From Sulfitobacter albidus (GTDB taxonomy: Bacteria > Pseudomonadota > Alphaproteobacteria > Rhodobacterales > Rhodobacteraceae), in assembly GCF_018200035.1 (NCBI RefSeq), contig NZ_CP073581.1:1236501-1300500 (forward strand): a DNA stretch of 64,000 bases. The letters run 5' to 3'. Shown here in pieces: positions 8,818 to 17,462 of the stretch (positions are counted from its first letter, which is position 1; each line of letters opens with the position of its first letter). The notes beneath the pieces were generated by a model that was given only the letters and a program-made list of their open reading frames with translations, made no database searches and was not told the origin of the DNA. Made by a program: the position numbers and the translations under genes.

Positions 8818-10005
8818 CTAACGGGTGAGCGTTTTCATCCCGCGCGACAGCCCGTCGAGGGTCATCGGCACCATCGCGTCGGCGCCAAAGATTTCCTGCA
8901 CCATCGCGATGGATTGGGTGTAGGGCCAGTATTTCTCGGGGATGGGATTGATCCAGAGGTTGGACTGCCACTGGTCGCGCGCGCGGGCGAGCCACGTCGA
9001 TCCGGCCTCGGGGTTCCAATGCTCGTTCGCGCCGCCGGGATAGGCGATCTCGTAAGGCGACATCGACGCATCACCCACAAAGATGCAGCGGTAGTCCGGC
9101 CCGTATGTGCGCAGGATTTCGTGCGTGGGCGTCTGCGCGTCCCAGCGTCGGCGATTGTCGCGCCAAACCCCTTCGTAGAGGCAATTGTGGAAGTAAAAAT
9201 GCTCCATATGCTTGAATTCCGAGCGGGCGGCGGAAAAAAGCTCCTCGACTACCTTCACATGCGGATCCATTGAGCCACCAACGTCGAGAAACAGCAGCAC
9301 CTTCACGGCATTGCGCCGCTCGGGGCGGGTTTTGACGTCCAGATACCCTTGCTCGGCGGTGGAGCGGATGGTGCCGTTCAGGTCCAGCTCCTCCTGCGCG
9401 CCGTCGCGCGCCCAGCGGCGCAGGCGTTTGAGCGCGACCTTGATGTTGCGCGTGCCCAGCTCGACCGTGTCGTCGAGGTTGCGGAATTCGCGCTTGTCCC
9501 AGACCTTGACCGCTTTCTGGTGGCGGGATTCCTTTTGACCGATGCGCACGCCCTCGGGGTTGTAGCCGTAGGCGCCAAAGGGCGAGGTGCCCGCCGTGCC
9601 GATCCATTTGTTGCCGCCCTGGTGGCGCTTTTCCTGCTCCTTGAGCCGCTCTTTGAGCGTCTCCATCAGCTTATCAAAGCCGCCCATGGCGTCGATCTCG
9701 GCCTTTTCCTCGGGGCTCAGGTGCTTTTCGGCCATCTTCTCAAGCCAGTCGCGCGGAATCTCGACCGCTTCAAGAACGTCGTCCAAGGTAATGTTTTCAA
9801 GGCCGGAAAAGGCGGCGGCAAAGGCCCGGTCGAACTTGTCGATGTTGCGCTCGTCCTTCACCATCGAGATGCGCGCGAGGTAGTAGAACGCATCGACGTC
9901 GTAGGTCGCCAGACCCGCCGACATCCCGTCGAGAAACGCCAGAAATTCGCGCATCGACACGGGGACCTTATGGGCGCGCAGCTGCTCGAAGAACGGCAGA
10001 AACAT
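8818..10005 (-). CDS. VWA domain protein (CoxE-like)
   Basis: A 395-residue cytoplasmic protein with an N-terminal helical region and a C-terminal von Willebrand A-like (CoxE/VWA_CoxE) domain. The metal-binding motif is present but altered: LLFLDVGGSMD, with DVGGS in place of the usual DxSGS. RIFVGDASMSPYE-like sequence near residue 310 completes the fold. Such proteins act with MoxR AAA ATPases as metal-insertion or complex-maturation chaperones, and a MoxR gene lies on the same strand upstream with two genes between. The ATG gives MFLPFFEQLRAHKVPVS, typical of the family. Confidence 0.82.
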   Translation of the reverse strand: MFLPFFEQLRAHKVPVSMREFLAFLDGMSAGLATYDVDAFYYLARISMVKDERNIDKFDRAFAAAFSGLENITLDDVLEAVEIPRDWLEKMAEKHLSPEEKAEIDAMGGFDKLMETLKERLKEQEKRHQGGNKWIGTAGTSPFGAYGYNPEGVRIGQKESRHQKAVKVWDKREFRNLDDTVELGTRNIKVALKRLRRWARDGAQEELDLNGTIRSTAEQGYLDVKTRPERRNAVKVLLFLDVGGSMDPHVKVVEELFSAARSEFKHMEHFYFHNCLYEGVWRDNRRRWDAQTPTHEILRTYGPDYRCIFVGDASMSPYEIAYPGGANEHWNPEAGSTWLARARDQWQSNLWINPIPEKYWPYTQSIAMVQEIFGADAMVPMTLDGLSRGMKTLTR

Positions 10006-10172
10006 CAGCGCGCCATCCGGTCGATAAAGATCGTGGCAAAGAGGCCGAGGATCAGGAAGGCAATCATGTAGCCCGCCACGTATTGCGCGATGTCCTTGCG
10101 GTTGCCGCCACGTTTACGCGCGGTCATCCCGCCGATGATGGCCCCCAGTAGCGCCATGCCGATTACGATCAT
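10005..10172 (-). CDS. Small membrane protein
   Basis: A 55-residue protein with two predicted membrane helices (MIVIGMALLGAIIGGMTA and YVAGYMIAFLILGLFATIF) joined by a basic loop RKRGGNRKD. It starts 24 bases after the DUF2927 gene and touches the start of the VWA gene, so it belongs to the same minus-strand transcription unit. Similar small proteins are common in Rhodobacteraceae; no function is known. The chosen ATG gives a clean hairpin topology; longer versions add arginine-rich sequence with no sign of conservation. Confidence 0.65.
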   Translation of the reverse strand: MIVIGMALLGAIIGGMTARKRGGNRKDIAQYVAGYMIAFLILGLFATIFIDRMAR

Positions 10173-10198
10173 CCTGCCCGTTCCTTTGCGTTGGCGGG

Positions 10199-11614
10199 CT
10201 ATCCTTTCAGCGGGTTGAGTGCCGCGATCTCGCGCAGCTTGGCCCGCACAGCCCAGTCGTCGCCGAAGCCGTAGCGCGCCCATCCCAGACTGTCCAGACG
10301 CACGGCCTGTGCCTCGGCGGGGCGGTTTTCAAGATCCAGCGCCTCTGCACGTAGCAGCAGCAGGGTGGAAAGCAATGCGGCGTTCTCATTACGGGTGGCG
10401 GTGTCGATATGCGGGCCGGTCAGCGCCAGCGCCCGCGCGCCGTTGCCTTGCGAAATCGCGTGGGCGGCCAGCTGCGTGGCGACGTAAGCGCGGTGCAGAT
10501 GGGTGCCGGGGGTGGCCTGATAATACTGGTTGGCGCGGCTGTAGTGTTGCTGGGCCAGCGCCGGATCGTCCCGCTGCACCACGCGGGCCATGGCGTAGTG
10601 GGCAAAAGCGCGGCGCTGGTCGGTCCAGCCCATGGATTTTGCGATGCTCAGGGCGTTCTGCGCACCCGCGCGCCGCTCTGTGCGCGATGAGGCAGGGCCA
10701 AGGGCGGATTCGATGGCGCGCTTCCACGCGCCGGGCGTGCGGGTTGCAAAGCGTGAGGCGGCGTAATTGCCCTGCGGATTGATGCGGGTGAGGATACCGG
10801 GCAGCGCGCTTGCCACTTGACCACGGGTCATGCCGTTGCGCAGCTCGGGTGCGTAGTAGGTGCGCAGCATCAGCATGTCGAAACCGGTCAGAACAGTGTG
10901 CACATTGTCGTCGTTGAACACCGAATCCGGCAAGCGGTAGAGATCGTTGAGGGGCCCAAGCGATTGTGCCAGCTCTTCGTGCAGGCAATCGCGCACTTCC
11001 TGCGGGCTCACGTCGTTGGGCAGGAAGATCGCCAGACGCTCGCGCTTGCGCAGACTGCTCCAGCTGCTTTTGTTCTTTTTACGGGCCTTGCGGTATTCAT
11101 CGAGCGTGCTGACGTTGGGGGCGACGAAACACGCCGCCTGCGGCAGCACCTTGCGGATTTCACGCTGGGGCACCGCGTTGATGGTGATGTTGGCGGGGCC
11201 ACTGGCGCGTTGACGGATGTCGATGCGCGCCTCGTTGCGCAGACGGCTCACCAGCCGGGTCAGATCCGGTTGCAGGGTTGGCGGAGCGGCGCCCACCACG
11301 GCCACGGTGATCGGCCCTTCGAAACGGGTGAACACCGGCAGCTCCCGCCCGGATTCCAGCCGGAACGACAGTTCGATAAAATCGAGCGCCAGATCATTGT
11401 TGGCCCGCACGGGGCCCGGGGGCACCTGCGTCGCAAAAAGCCGGACCGGCGGCAGGCCGCTGTCTGCGACATTCATCTGCCGCGAGACATGCCCTTCGGT
11501 CGACGGCGTACATGCGTTCAGTGCCATCGAAAGCACAAGCGCCAGACGCGCCCTCACACTGCACCGCCGGCGGGTGACAGTGTGGATGTCGGAAAGCGAA
11601 CGAAAAAAACGCAT
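10199..11614 (-). CDS. DUF2927 putative lipoprotein with helical repeats
   Basis: A 471-residue protein. Its N-terminus carries a basic stretch, then LALVLSMALNAC, a likely lipobox, so the mature protein would start at Cys35 and be envelope-anchored. Residues about 70-270 fit DUF2927 (ELSFRLESGRELPVFTRFEG, LHEELAQSLGPLNDLYRLPD with a conserved HEE). The C-terminal 170 residues look like TPR-type helical repeats (AHYAMARVVQRDDPALAQQHY). The HEE motif recalls metal-dependent hydrolases, but activity is not established. It lies between the MoxR and VWA genes in one orientation. Confidence 0.72.
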   Translation of the reverse strand: MRFFRSLSDIHTVTRRRCSVRARLALVLSMALNACTPSTEGHVSRQMNVADSGLPPVRLFATQVPPGPVRANNDLALDFIELSFRLESGRELPVFTRFEGPITVAVVGAAPPTLQPDLTRLVSRLRNEARIDIRQRASGPANITINAVPQREIRKVLPQAACFVAPNVSTLDEYRKARKKNKSSWSSLRKRERLAIFLPNDVSPQEVRDCLHEELAQSLGPLNDLYRLPDSVFNDDNVHTVLTGFDMLMLRTYYAPELRNGMTRGQVASALPGILTRINPQGNYAASRFATRTPGAWKRAIESALGPASSRTERRAGAQNALSIAKSMGWTDQRRAFAHYAMARVVQRDDPALAQQHYSRANQYYQATPGTHLHRAYVATQLAAHAISQGNGARALALTGPHIDTATRNENAALLSTLLLLRAEALDLENRPAEAQAVRLDSLGWARYGFGDDWAVRAKLREIAALNPLKG

Positions 11615-11799
11615 GTTTCATGCGCGAAGATACTGGTCATGGTCTGCCTGCCTGCCCTTTTGAGCCTTGTCTGGAGATCTTTTCGCCTCTCAACCCGACT
11701 TGGGTAGGGAGCAATTAAGGCAAAAAAGAGGCAAATTGGGCGGAGTGCGACAACCATATGGCGAAACCACACAAATGCCACACTCCGTTGACGGCACAA

Positions 11800-11824
11800 C
11801 GCAAAACGGGCGCCGAAGCGCCCG
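11800..11824 (-). terminator. Rho-independent terminator of the MoxR gene
   Basis: On the minus strand a 7-bp GC-rich stem (CGGGCGC / GCGCCCG) with a stable TTCG tetraloop is followed by TTTT, 25 bases after the MoxR stop. This is a textbook intrinsic terminator. Confidence 0.8.
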
Positions 11825-11848
11825 CAGCCATAAGGTATTCGGTAAAGG

Positions 11849-12688
11849 TCAGCGCCCGCCGCGCGCCATGAAAGCGAGACGTTCGAACAGATGCACGTCC
11901 TGTTCGTTCTTCAAAAGCGCGCCGTGCAGTTTCGGCAGGGCCGAAGCGCCGTCGGATTTCAGATCGGCGGCGTCCATATCCTCGGCCAGAAGTAGTTTCA
12001 GCCAGTCGATGACCTCGGAGGTCGAAGGCTTTTTCTTCAGCCCCTGCTGATCGCGGATTTCGTAGAATTGGGTAAGGGCGGTCGTCAGCAGATCCTGCTT
12101 GATGCCGGGGTGGTGCACCTCGACGATCTTTTTCAGCGTCTCCATCTCGGGGAATTGGATATAGTGAAAGAAACAGCGGCGCAGGAAGGCGTCGGGCAGT
12201 TCCTTTTCGTTGTTGGAGGTGATGATGACGATGGGCCGGACCTTTGCCTTGACCATCTCGCCGGTCTCGTAGACGTAGAACTCCATCTTATCGAGCTCTT
12301 GCAGCAGGTCGTTGGGGAATTCGATGTCGGCCTTGTCGATCTCGTCAATCAGCAGAACGACCTTCTTCTCGGCCTCGAACGCCTCCCACAGCTTGCCCTT
12401 GCGGATGTAGTTCTTGACGTCATGCACGCGCTCTTCGCCCAGCTGGCTGTCACGCAGGCGCGACACGGCGTCGTATTCGTAAAGGCCCTGCTGGGCGCGG
12501 GTGGTGGATTTGATGTTCCATTCGATCATCGGCAGATCCATCGCCGCCGAGACCTGTCGCGCAAGCTCTGTTTTGCCGGTGCCGGGCTCGCCTTTAACGA
12601 GCAAGGGCCGCTCCAGTTGCACCGCGGCATTCACCGCGATTTTGAGGTCGTCGGTTGCGACATAATCGTCGGTGCCCTGGAATTTCAT
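11849..12688 (-). CDS. MoxR-type AAA ATPase
   Basis: A 279-residue AAA+ ATPase of the MoxR class. The Walker A is GEPGTGKTEL near residue 38, Walker B is VVLLIDEIDKAD near residue 110, sensor 1 is VIITSNNEKELPDAFLRRC, and the C-terminal lid contains STSEVIDWLKLLL. MoxR ATPases work with VWA proteins to remodel or load metals into partner complexes; the CoxE-like VWA gene about 1.8 kb downstream is the likely partner. A strong terminator follows this gene, so the VWA gene may have its own promoter. Divergent from dksA. Confidence 0.87.
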   Translation of the reverse strand: MKFQGTDDYVATDDLKIAVNAAVQLERPLLVKGEPGTGKTELARQVSAAMDLPMIEWNIKSTTRAQQGLYEYDAVSRLRDSQLGEERVHDVKNYIRKGKLWEAFEAEKKVVLLIDEIDKADIEFPNDLLQELDKMEFYVYETGEMVKAKVRPIVIITSNNEKELPDAFLRRCFFHYIQFPEMETLKKIVEVHHPGIKQDLLTTALTQFYEIRDQQGLKKKPSTSEVIDWLKLLLAEDMDAADLKSDGASALPKLHGALLKNEQDVHLFERLAFMARGGR

Positions 12689-12855
12689 GCGATATCAGTT
12701 CCTTGAGTTGCGCCGCCCGCGCGGCTTGCACACAGCATAGCGCAGGATTGTGTAGTGACAACGGGGCAGCCCTGCTATAGACGCTGCGTCAGGGAAATGT
12801 TGCCAGGGAGTGCAGCAAAGTGACAGCCATGACAGCCGTTGAGGGGACAAAACAC

Positions 12856-13278
12856 ATGAAACAAGAGGCGTTCTTGCCAGACGACTACAGGCCCGCAGAA
12901 GACGAGCCGTTCATGAATGACCGTCAGGTCGAATACTTCCGCCGCAAGCTATTGGATTGGAAAGCCGAACTGCTGGCGGGCAGCCGCGATACCATCGAAA
13001 CCCTGCAGGACGGCACCCGCAACATCCCCGACGTGACCGACCGCGCGTCCGAGGAAACCGATCGCGCGCTTGAGCTGCGCACCCGTGACCGCGCCCGCAA
13101 GCTGGTGGGCAAGATCGACGCCGCCCTGCGCCGCATCGACGAGGGTGAATTCGGCTACTGCTCGGTGACCGGCGATCCGATCTCGCTCAAACGTCTCGAC
13201 GCGCGGCCCATCGCGACCATGAGCCTTGAGGCGCAGGAGCGTCACGAGCGCCGCGAGCGCGTGCACCGCGACGATTGA
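12856..13278 (+). CDS. dksA: RNA polymerase-binding protein DksA (one-cysteine type)
   Basis: A 140-residue DksA. DksA binds the RNA polymerase secondary channel and, with ppGpp, tunes rRNA and amino-acid promoters. The coiled-coil arms surround the tip motif DVTDRASEETDRALELRTRDR, which keeps the acidic-Asp/Ala tip residues. The zinc-finger region reads GEFGYCSVTGDPISLKRLDARP and holds a single cysteine instead of four, as in the zinc-independent DksA of Rhodobacter. The ATG giving MKQEAFLPDDYRP is chosen because GAGGGG lies nine bases upstream and the N-terminus matches relatives; an ATG 12 codons earlier is possible. Confidence 0.9.
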   Translation: MKQEAFLPDDYRPAEDEPFMNDRQVEYFRRKLLDWKAELLAGSRDTIETLQDGTRNIPDVTDRASEETDRALELRTRDRARKLVGKIDAALRRIDEGEFGYCSVTGDPISLKRLDARPIATMSLEAQERHERRERVHRDD

Positions 13279-13305
13279 TCCCAACGCCGGATCGTGAGAG
13301 TTCAG

Positions 13306-13337
13306 CGCCGTGGCCCCGTGAGGGCCGCGGCGTTTTT
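13306..13337 (+). terminator. Rho-independent terminator after dksA
   Basis: An 11-bp GC-rich stem (CGCCGTGGCCC / GGGCCGCGGCG, one G-U pair) with a five-base loop is followed directly by TTTTT. It ends dksA and isolates it from the monooxygenase gene. Confidence 0.85.
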
Positions 13338-13351
13338 CGTTCGGAGGGATC

Positions 13352-14494
13352 ATGCGCAATGCACTCGTGATCGGCGCCGGTGTCGGCGGGCTGGCCTGCG
13401 CGCTGGCGCTCGCGCGGCGCGGCGTGGCGGTGACGGTGCTGGAGCGCGCGCAGGCGCTGCGCGAGGTCGGCGCGGGGATCCAGATCAGCCCCAACGGGCT
13501 GGTCGTGCTGCGCGCGCTGGGGCTTGAGCGTGCCTTGCGCGCGCGCCGCGCGGTCGAGGGGCAGGCGGTGATCCTGCGCGATCATGCGCGCGGCGATGAG
13601 GTCGCGCGGCTGGATCTGGGGCTGTTGCCGTCAGGGCAAAGCTATCTCTTTGCCCATCGCGCCGATCTGATCGAGGTACTGGCCCGCGCCGTGCGCGAGG
13701 CGGGGGTGACCCTGCGGCTGGGTGTGGAGGTGACGGACGTGGTGCCGGGCGATCTGCCCTCGGTCCTCTGCGCCGATGAGACGTCGCTGCGCGCTGAACT
13801 GGTGGTGGGCGCTGACGGCATCCATTCGCGCACGCGCCGGGTGCTCAACGGCGAGGATGCGGCGGAATTTACCGGGCAGGTGGCGTGGCGCGCCACGGTG
13901 CGCGGCGTCGATCACCCGGCGGCGGCGGTCGTCAGCATGGGGCCGGGGCGTCATCTGGTCAGCTACCCGATCCGGGGCGGCGATCTGGTGAACCTTGTGG
14001 CGGTTGAGGAACGCGACGCCTGGGCCGCCGAGGGCTGGGCGCTGCCCGATGATCCGGCAAACCTGCGCGCGGGTTTTGCGGCGTTCGGGGGCCCGGCGCG
14101 CGCGCTGATCGACGCGGTCGAGGCGCCGACGCTCTGGGGCCTGCACCGCCATCCGGTCGCCCCCGTCTGGCAGCGCGGCGGTGTGGCTTTGCTGGGCGAT
14201 GCGGCGCATCCGACGCTGCCCTTTCTGGCGCAAGGCGCCAATCAGGCGCTGGAGGATGCCTGGGTGCTGGCCGCCTGCGCCGGTGATCTGCCCCGCTTTG
14301 AGGCGTTGCGCGCCGCGCGGGTGCCGCGCGTCATCCGCGCGGCGGAGCGTAACGCCTGGCGCTACCACCTGCACCCCGGCCCGTTGCGCACGGTGGCGCA
14401 TACGGCGTTGCGCCTGGGCAGTCGCGTAGCACCCGGGCGGATGCTGCGCGGGTTCGACTGGCTCTATGCCCACGACGTGACGCGCGAGGTGTGA
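13352..14494 (+). CDS. FAD-dependent monooxygenase (salicylate hydroxylase-like)
   Basis: A 380-residue flavoprotein of the group A aromatic hydroxylase family. The FAD-binding dinucleotide fold is at the N-terminus (VIGAGVGGLACALALARRG), the DG motif is VVGADGIHSRTRR near residue 155, and the second FAD motif is LLGDAAHPTLPFLAQGANQA near residue 285. These enzymes use NAD(P)H and O2 to hydroxylate aromatic rings such as salicylate. The substrate here cannot be read from the sequence. GGAGG lies six bases before the ATG. It is monocistronic and converges on the ornithine cyclodeaminase gene. Confidence 0.83.
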   Translation: MRNALVIGAGVGGLACALALARRGVAVTVLERAQALREVGAGIQISPNGLVVLRALGLERALRARRAVEGQAVILRDHARGDEVARLDLGLLPSGQSYLFAHRADLIEVLARAVREAGVTLRLGVEVTDVVPGDLPSVLCADETSLRAELVVGADGIHSRTRRVLNGEDAAEFTGQVAWRATVRGVDHPAAAVVSMGPGRHLVSYPIRGGDLVNLVAVEERDAWAAEGWALPDDPANLRAGFAAFGGPARALIDAVEAPTLWGLHRHPVAPVWQRGGVALLGDAAHPTLPFLAQGANQALEDAWVLAACAGDLPRFEALRAARVPRVIRAAERNAWRYHLHPGPLRTVAHTALRLGSRVAPGRMLRGFDWLYAHDVTREV

Positions 14495-14501
14495 AGGGCC
14501 C

Positions 14502-15545
14502 TCAGCCCGCGCGCTGCACCATGCCGAACAGATCGCGCGGATCGTCCGGGTCGGCGAGCATGTCGAGCGGGGTGAAATAGTCGGTCCCCCTGATGGCGTC
14601 GCGCACATAGCACAGTGCCGAGAAATCCTCGATCGCGAAGCCCACACTGTCGAAAAGCGTGATCTGGCGCTCCGATGTGCGCCCCTTGGCGGCGCCGGTC
14701 ACGACCTCCCAAAGCTCGGTCACCTTGTGATCGGGGTCCAGCTGCTGGATCTCGCCCTCGATCCGCGTCTGTTCGGGGTATTCCACAAAGATATCGGCGC
14801 GGTGCAGGATCGCGGGGGCAAGCTCGGTTTTGCCGGGGCAATCGCCGCCGATGGCGTTCAGATGCACGCCCGCGCCGACCATGTTGTCGGTGAGGATGGT
14901 CGCGTATTGCTTGTCGGCGGTGCAGGTGGTGATGATCTGCGCGCCCTCGATCGCCTCTTCGGCGGTCTTGCAGGGCACCACGCGCAGGCCCGATCCGGCG
15001 AGGTTGCGCGCGGCCTTCTCGGTCGCCGCCGGGTCGATATCATACAGGCGCACCTCCTCGATGCCCACGACTTCCTGCATGGCGAGCGACTGGAATTCGG
15101 ACTGCGCGCCGTTGCCGATCATTGCCATCACCTTTGAGCCCGCGGGCGCCAGCACCCGGGCCGCGAAGGCCGAGGTCGCCGCGGTGCGCAGAGCCGTCAG
15201 GATCGTCATCTCGGAGAAGAGCACCGGATAGCCCGTCGCCACATCCGACAGCAGGCCAAAGGCGGTCACGGTCTGCAAACCGCCCTTGGTGTTGCCGGGG
15301 TGGCCGTTCACGTATTTGAAGCCGTAGACATCGCCATCGGAGGTCGGCATCAGCTCGATCACGCCGACGTCGGAATGGGACGCCACGCGCGGCGTCTTGT
15401 CGAAATCGGGCCAGCGGTGGAAATCCGCCTCGATCCGGTCGGCAATGCCGCGCAGCATGGGCTTCAGCCCAACGTGGTGAATGAGCTGCATCATGTGATC
15501 GACGCTGACAAAGGGCACAAAGGCTTTTTCGGAGGGTTGGGTCAT
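14502..15545 (-). CDS. Ornithine cyclodeaminase
   Basis: A 347-residue enzyme of the ornithine cyclodeaminase/mu-crystallin family, which converts ornithine to proline and ammonia with bound NAD. Features include GFKYVNGHPGNTKGGLQTV near residue 75, the NAD-binding loop MIGNGAQSEFQS near residue 140, a conserved TALRTAATSA, and the catalytic-Asp strand LNAIGGDCPGKTEL near residue 232. It lies 11 bases downstream of arginase on the same strand. Together they give arginine to ornithine to proline, an arginine catabolic route. The divergent Lrp-type gene is the likely regulator. Confidence 0.88.
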   Translation of the reverse strand: MTQPSEKAFVPFVSVDHMMQLIHHVGLKPMLRGIADRIEADFHRWPDFDKTPRVASHSDVGVIELMPTSDGDVYGFKYVNGHPGNTKGGLQTVTAFGLLSDVATGYPVLFSEMTILTALRTAATSAFAARVLAPAGSKVMAMIGNGAQSEFQSLAMQEVVGIEEVRLYDIDPAATEKAARNLAGSGLRVVPCKTAEEAIEGAQIITTCTADKQYATILTDNMVGAGVHLNAIGGDCPGKTELAPAILHRADIFVEYPEQTRIEGEIQQLDPDHKVTELWEVVTGAAKGRTSERQITLFDSVGFAIEDFSALCYVRDAIRGTDYFTPLDMLADPDDPRDLFGMVQRAG

Positions 15546-15556
15546 CTCGGGGCCTT

Positions 15557-16473
15557 TCAGTAGGATTGTGTCGGACGGTCGAAGACGTTGCGCCCCAGCG
15601 CCGAGGCGGCAAGATCCACCATCAGCTGGGCGGTGCGTCCGCGTTCGTCGAGGAAGGGGTTGAGCTCAACCAGATCGAGCGCGGTCATGGCGCCGCTGTC
15701 GTGCAGCATCTCCATCACCAGATGCGCCTCGCGCACGGTGGCGCCGCCGGGCACGGTAGTGCCCACGGCAGGCGCATAGGCGGGATCCAGGAAATCCACG
15801 TCGAGCGAGACATGCAGATGCCCGCCCGCTGCCGCGACCCGATCGAGGAAAGCCGCCATGGGCCGCGCGATGCCGCTTTCGTCGATCTGGCGCATGTCGA
15901 TGCGGGTGATGTCGGTCTCCTGCAGGGCCGCGCGTTCCGCCGGATCGACAGAGCGCAGGCCGATCATCGCGATCTGCGCGCCGGGCAGGGGCGCGGGCAG
16001 GGTGGGCCAGCCGTCAAACCCCGCGCGCCCGGTCAGATAGCCCGTGGGCGTGCCGTGCAGATTGCCGCTGTCGGTGCTGTCGAGGGTGTGAAAATCGCTG
16101 TGCGCGTCGAGCCACAGCAGAAACAGCGGCTTGCCCGCCGCCGCCGCGTGGCGCATCGAGCCCAGCACCGTGCCTGCCGCCAGCGCGTGATCGCCGCCCA
16201 GCGTGATGGGCAGCGCGTCGCGCAACGCCGCTTCGGTACTGTCGGCGAGCGCTTCGGTCCAGGCGATGGTTTCCGCCAGCCGGTGCAGCTTGGGGTGGGG
16301 CGCGTCGGTGAAGGGGCGGGGGCCACGTTGCCCGCATCCCGGACCCGGTGGCCCAGATCCTCCAACGCCTCCTGCAACCCGGCGGTGCGGTAGGCGTCGG
16401 GCCCCATCAGGCAGCCGCGGCGGCGTTTGCCGCAATCAACGGGTGCGCCCTGAAGCAGAATGTTTTTGGTCAT
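15557..16473 (-). CDS. rocF: Arginase (one frame break)
   Basis: A 305-residue ureohydrolase that hydrolyses arginine to ornithine and urea with two Mn ions. Metal-binding motifs are LGGDHALAAG (near residue 100), WLDAHSDFH (near 125) and SLDVDFLDPAYAP (near 230); the N-terminus MTKNILLQGAPVDCGKRRRG is typical. The frame breaks once, at the G run 16313-16316; one extra base joins AGNVAPAP to FTDAPHPKLHRL and gives 306 codons. It is followed at 11 bases by ornithine cyclodeaminase and is divergent from an Lrp-type regulator across a 108-base gap that probably holds both promoters. Confidence 0.9.
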
Positions 16474-16581
16474 TGTCGGTTCCTCTGCGTGATTGCCCCC
16501 AGGGATATGCGCAAAACTGGGTGGACAGAAGCGTACAAAGTGACCGATACGGATACTTACTGACCGAAATGGAGCGTCGAT

Positions 16582-17055
16582 ATGGACGAAACGGATGAAC
16601 GGCTGATCGCGGCGCTGCGCCACGACGCGCGCGCCTCGCTGTCGGATCTTGCGGCGGCGCTGGGGCTGGCGCGCACCACGGTGCGGGCCCGGCTGGCGCG
16701 GCTGCGCGCGGGCGGGGAGATCGTGGGATTTACCGTCGTCACCCGCGCGGATGTGGCGCGCGATCCGGTGCGCGGCCTGATGATGATCGGGATCGAGGGG
16801 CGCGGCGCCGCGCGCATCAAGCGCCAGCTGAGCGCCATGGCCGAGTTGCGCGCGGTGCACGCCACGAACGGGCGCTGGGATCTGATCGTCGAGATCGGGA
16901 CCGATACGCTGGCCGCCTTTGATCTGGTGCTGGACCGTATCCGGCGGCTCGACGGGGTGGTCAGCAGCGAAACCAGCCTGCTGCTGAGCACGCAAAAGGC
17001 GGGCTTAGGGGCGGCGGGCGGCGAGGATCCAAAGGGTGGCCAGCGCCAGCGATAA
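16582..17055 (+). CDS. Lrp/AsnC family transcriptional regulator
   Basis: A 157-residue regulator. The N-terminal helix-turn-helix (DERLIAALRHDARASLSDLAAALGLARTTVRARLARL) is followed by a RAM effector-binding domain (DLIVEIGTDTLAAFDLVLDRIR) from about residue 65. Lrp-family proteins respond to amino acids. Its divergent position next to arginase and ornithine cyclodeaminase suggests arginine- or ornithine-responsive control of those genes. The last 17 codons run into the 3' end of the convergent dsbB gene; relatives usually stop a little earlier, so the true end could be shorter if a base is missing here. Confidence 0.85.
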   Translation: MDETDERLIAALRHDARASLSDLAAALGLARTTVRARLARLRAGGEIVGFTVVTRADVARDPVRGLMMIGIEGRGAARIKRQLSAMAELRAVHATNGRWDLIVEIGTDTLAAFDLVLDRIRRLDGVVSSETSLLLSTQKAGLGAAGGEDPKGGQRQR

Positions 17056-17462
17056 CAGCGCGTTCCAGCCCGCCATGCTGATGCCCGCCAGCTGCCACGC
17101 GATTTCATCACAGCGCACCAGCGGCGCGGTCAGGATCTGGTTTAGCAATTCATCCGGGCTGAGCCCCCCGATGGCCCCGAAGAACAGGTCGAGGGGCCTT
17201 CCCACCAGCCTTGCTCGACCCCCACGTGATAGGCGCCGATCCCGGCGGTGGTAAGCGCGGCGGCGGCCCCGGCCCAGGCCAGCGCGCGCAGGCCGGTGAA
17301 CCAGATCAGCACGCCGATGGCGATGGCGGCGGCATGGGGCCAGCGCTGCCACAGGCACATCTTGCACGGCGCCAGCCCGCCCAGATGCTGAAAGCCGTAA
17401 GCGCCCAGCAGAACCGCGAGCGATCCGAGCGCCGCGAGGGCACAGAGATGCCGCGCGCTCAT
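17005..17462 (-). CDS. dsbB: Disulfide bond formation protein B (one frame break)
   Basis: A 152-residue inner-membrane protein that re-oxidises periplasmic DsbA and passes electrons to quinone. Four membrane helices are visible. The first redox pair is PCKMCLWQRWPH near residue 35; the second pair is formed by GPSTCSSG and LVRCDEIAWQL. The end motif GISMAGWNALL is typical. The frame breaks in the run of six C at 17164-17169, where one more base rejoins GPSGG to LSPDELLNQ and yields 153 codons. The start overlaps the stop of the upstream DedA-like gene (ATGA). Confidence 0.88.

Noticed and set aside
12755-12781. A promoter for dksA (GTGACA and TATAGA boxes)
   Set aside because: The spacer is only 15 bases and the first box is weak, so the match is not convincing.
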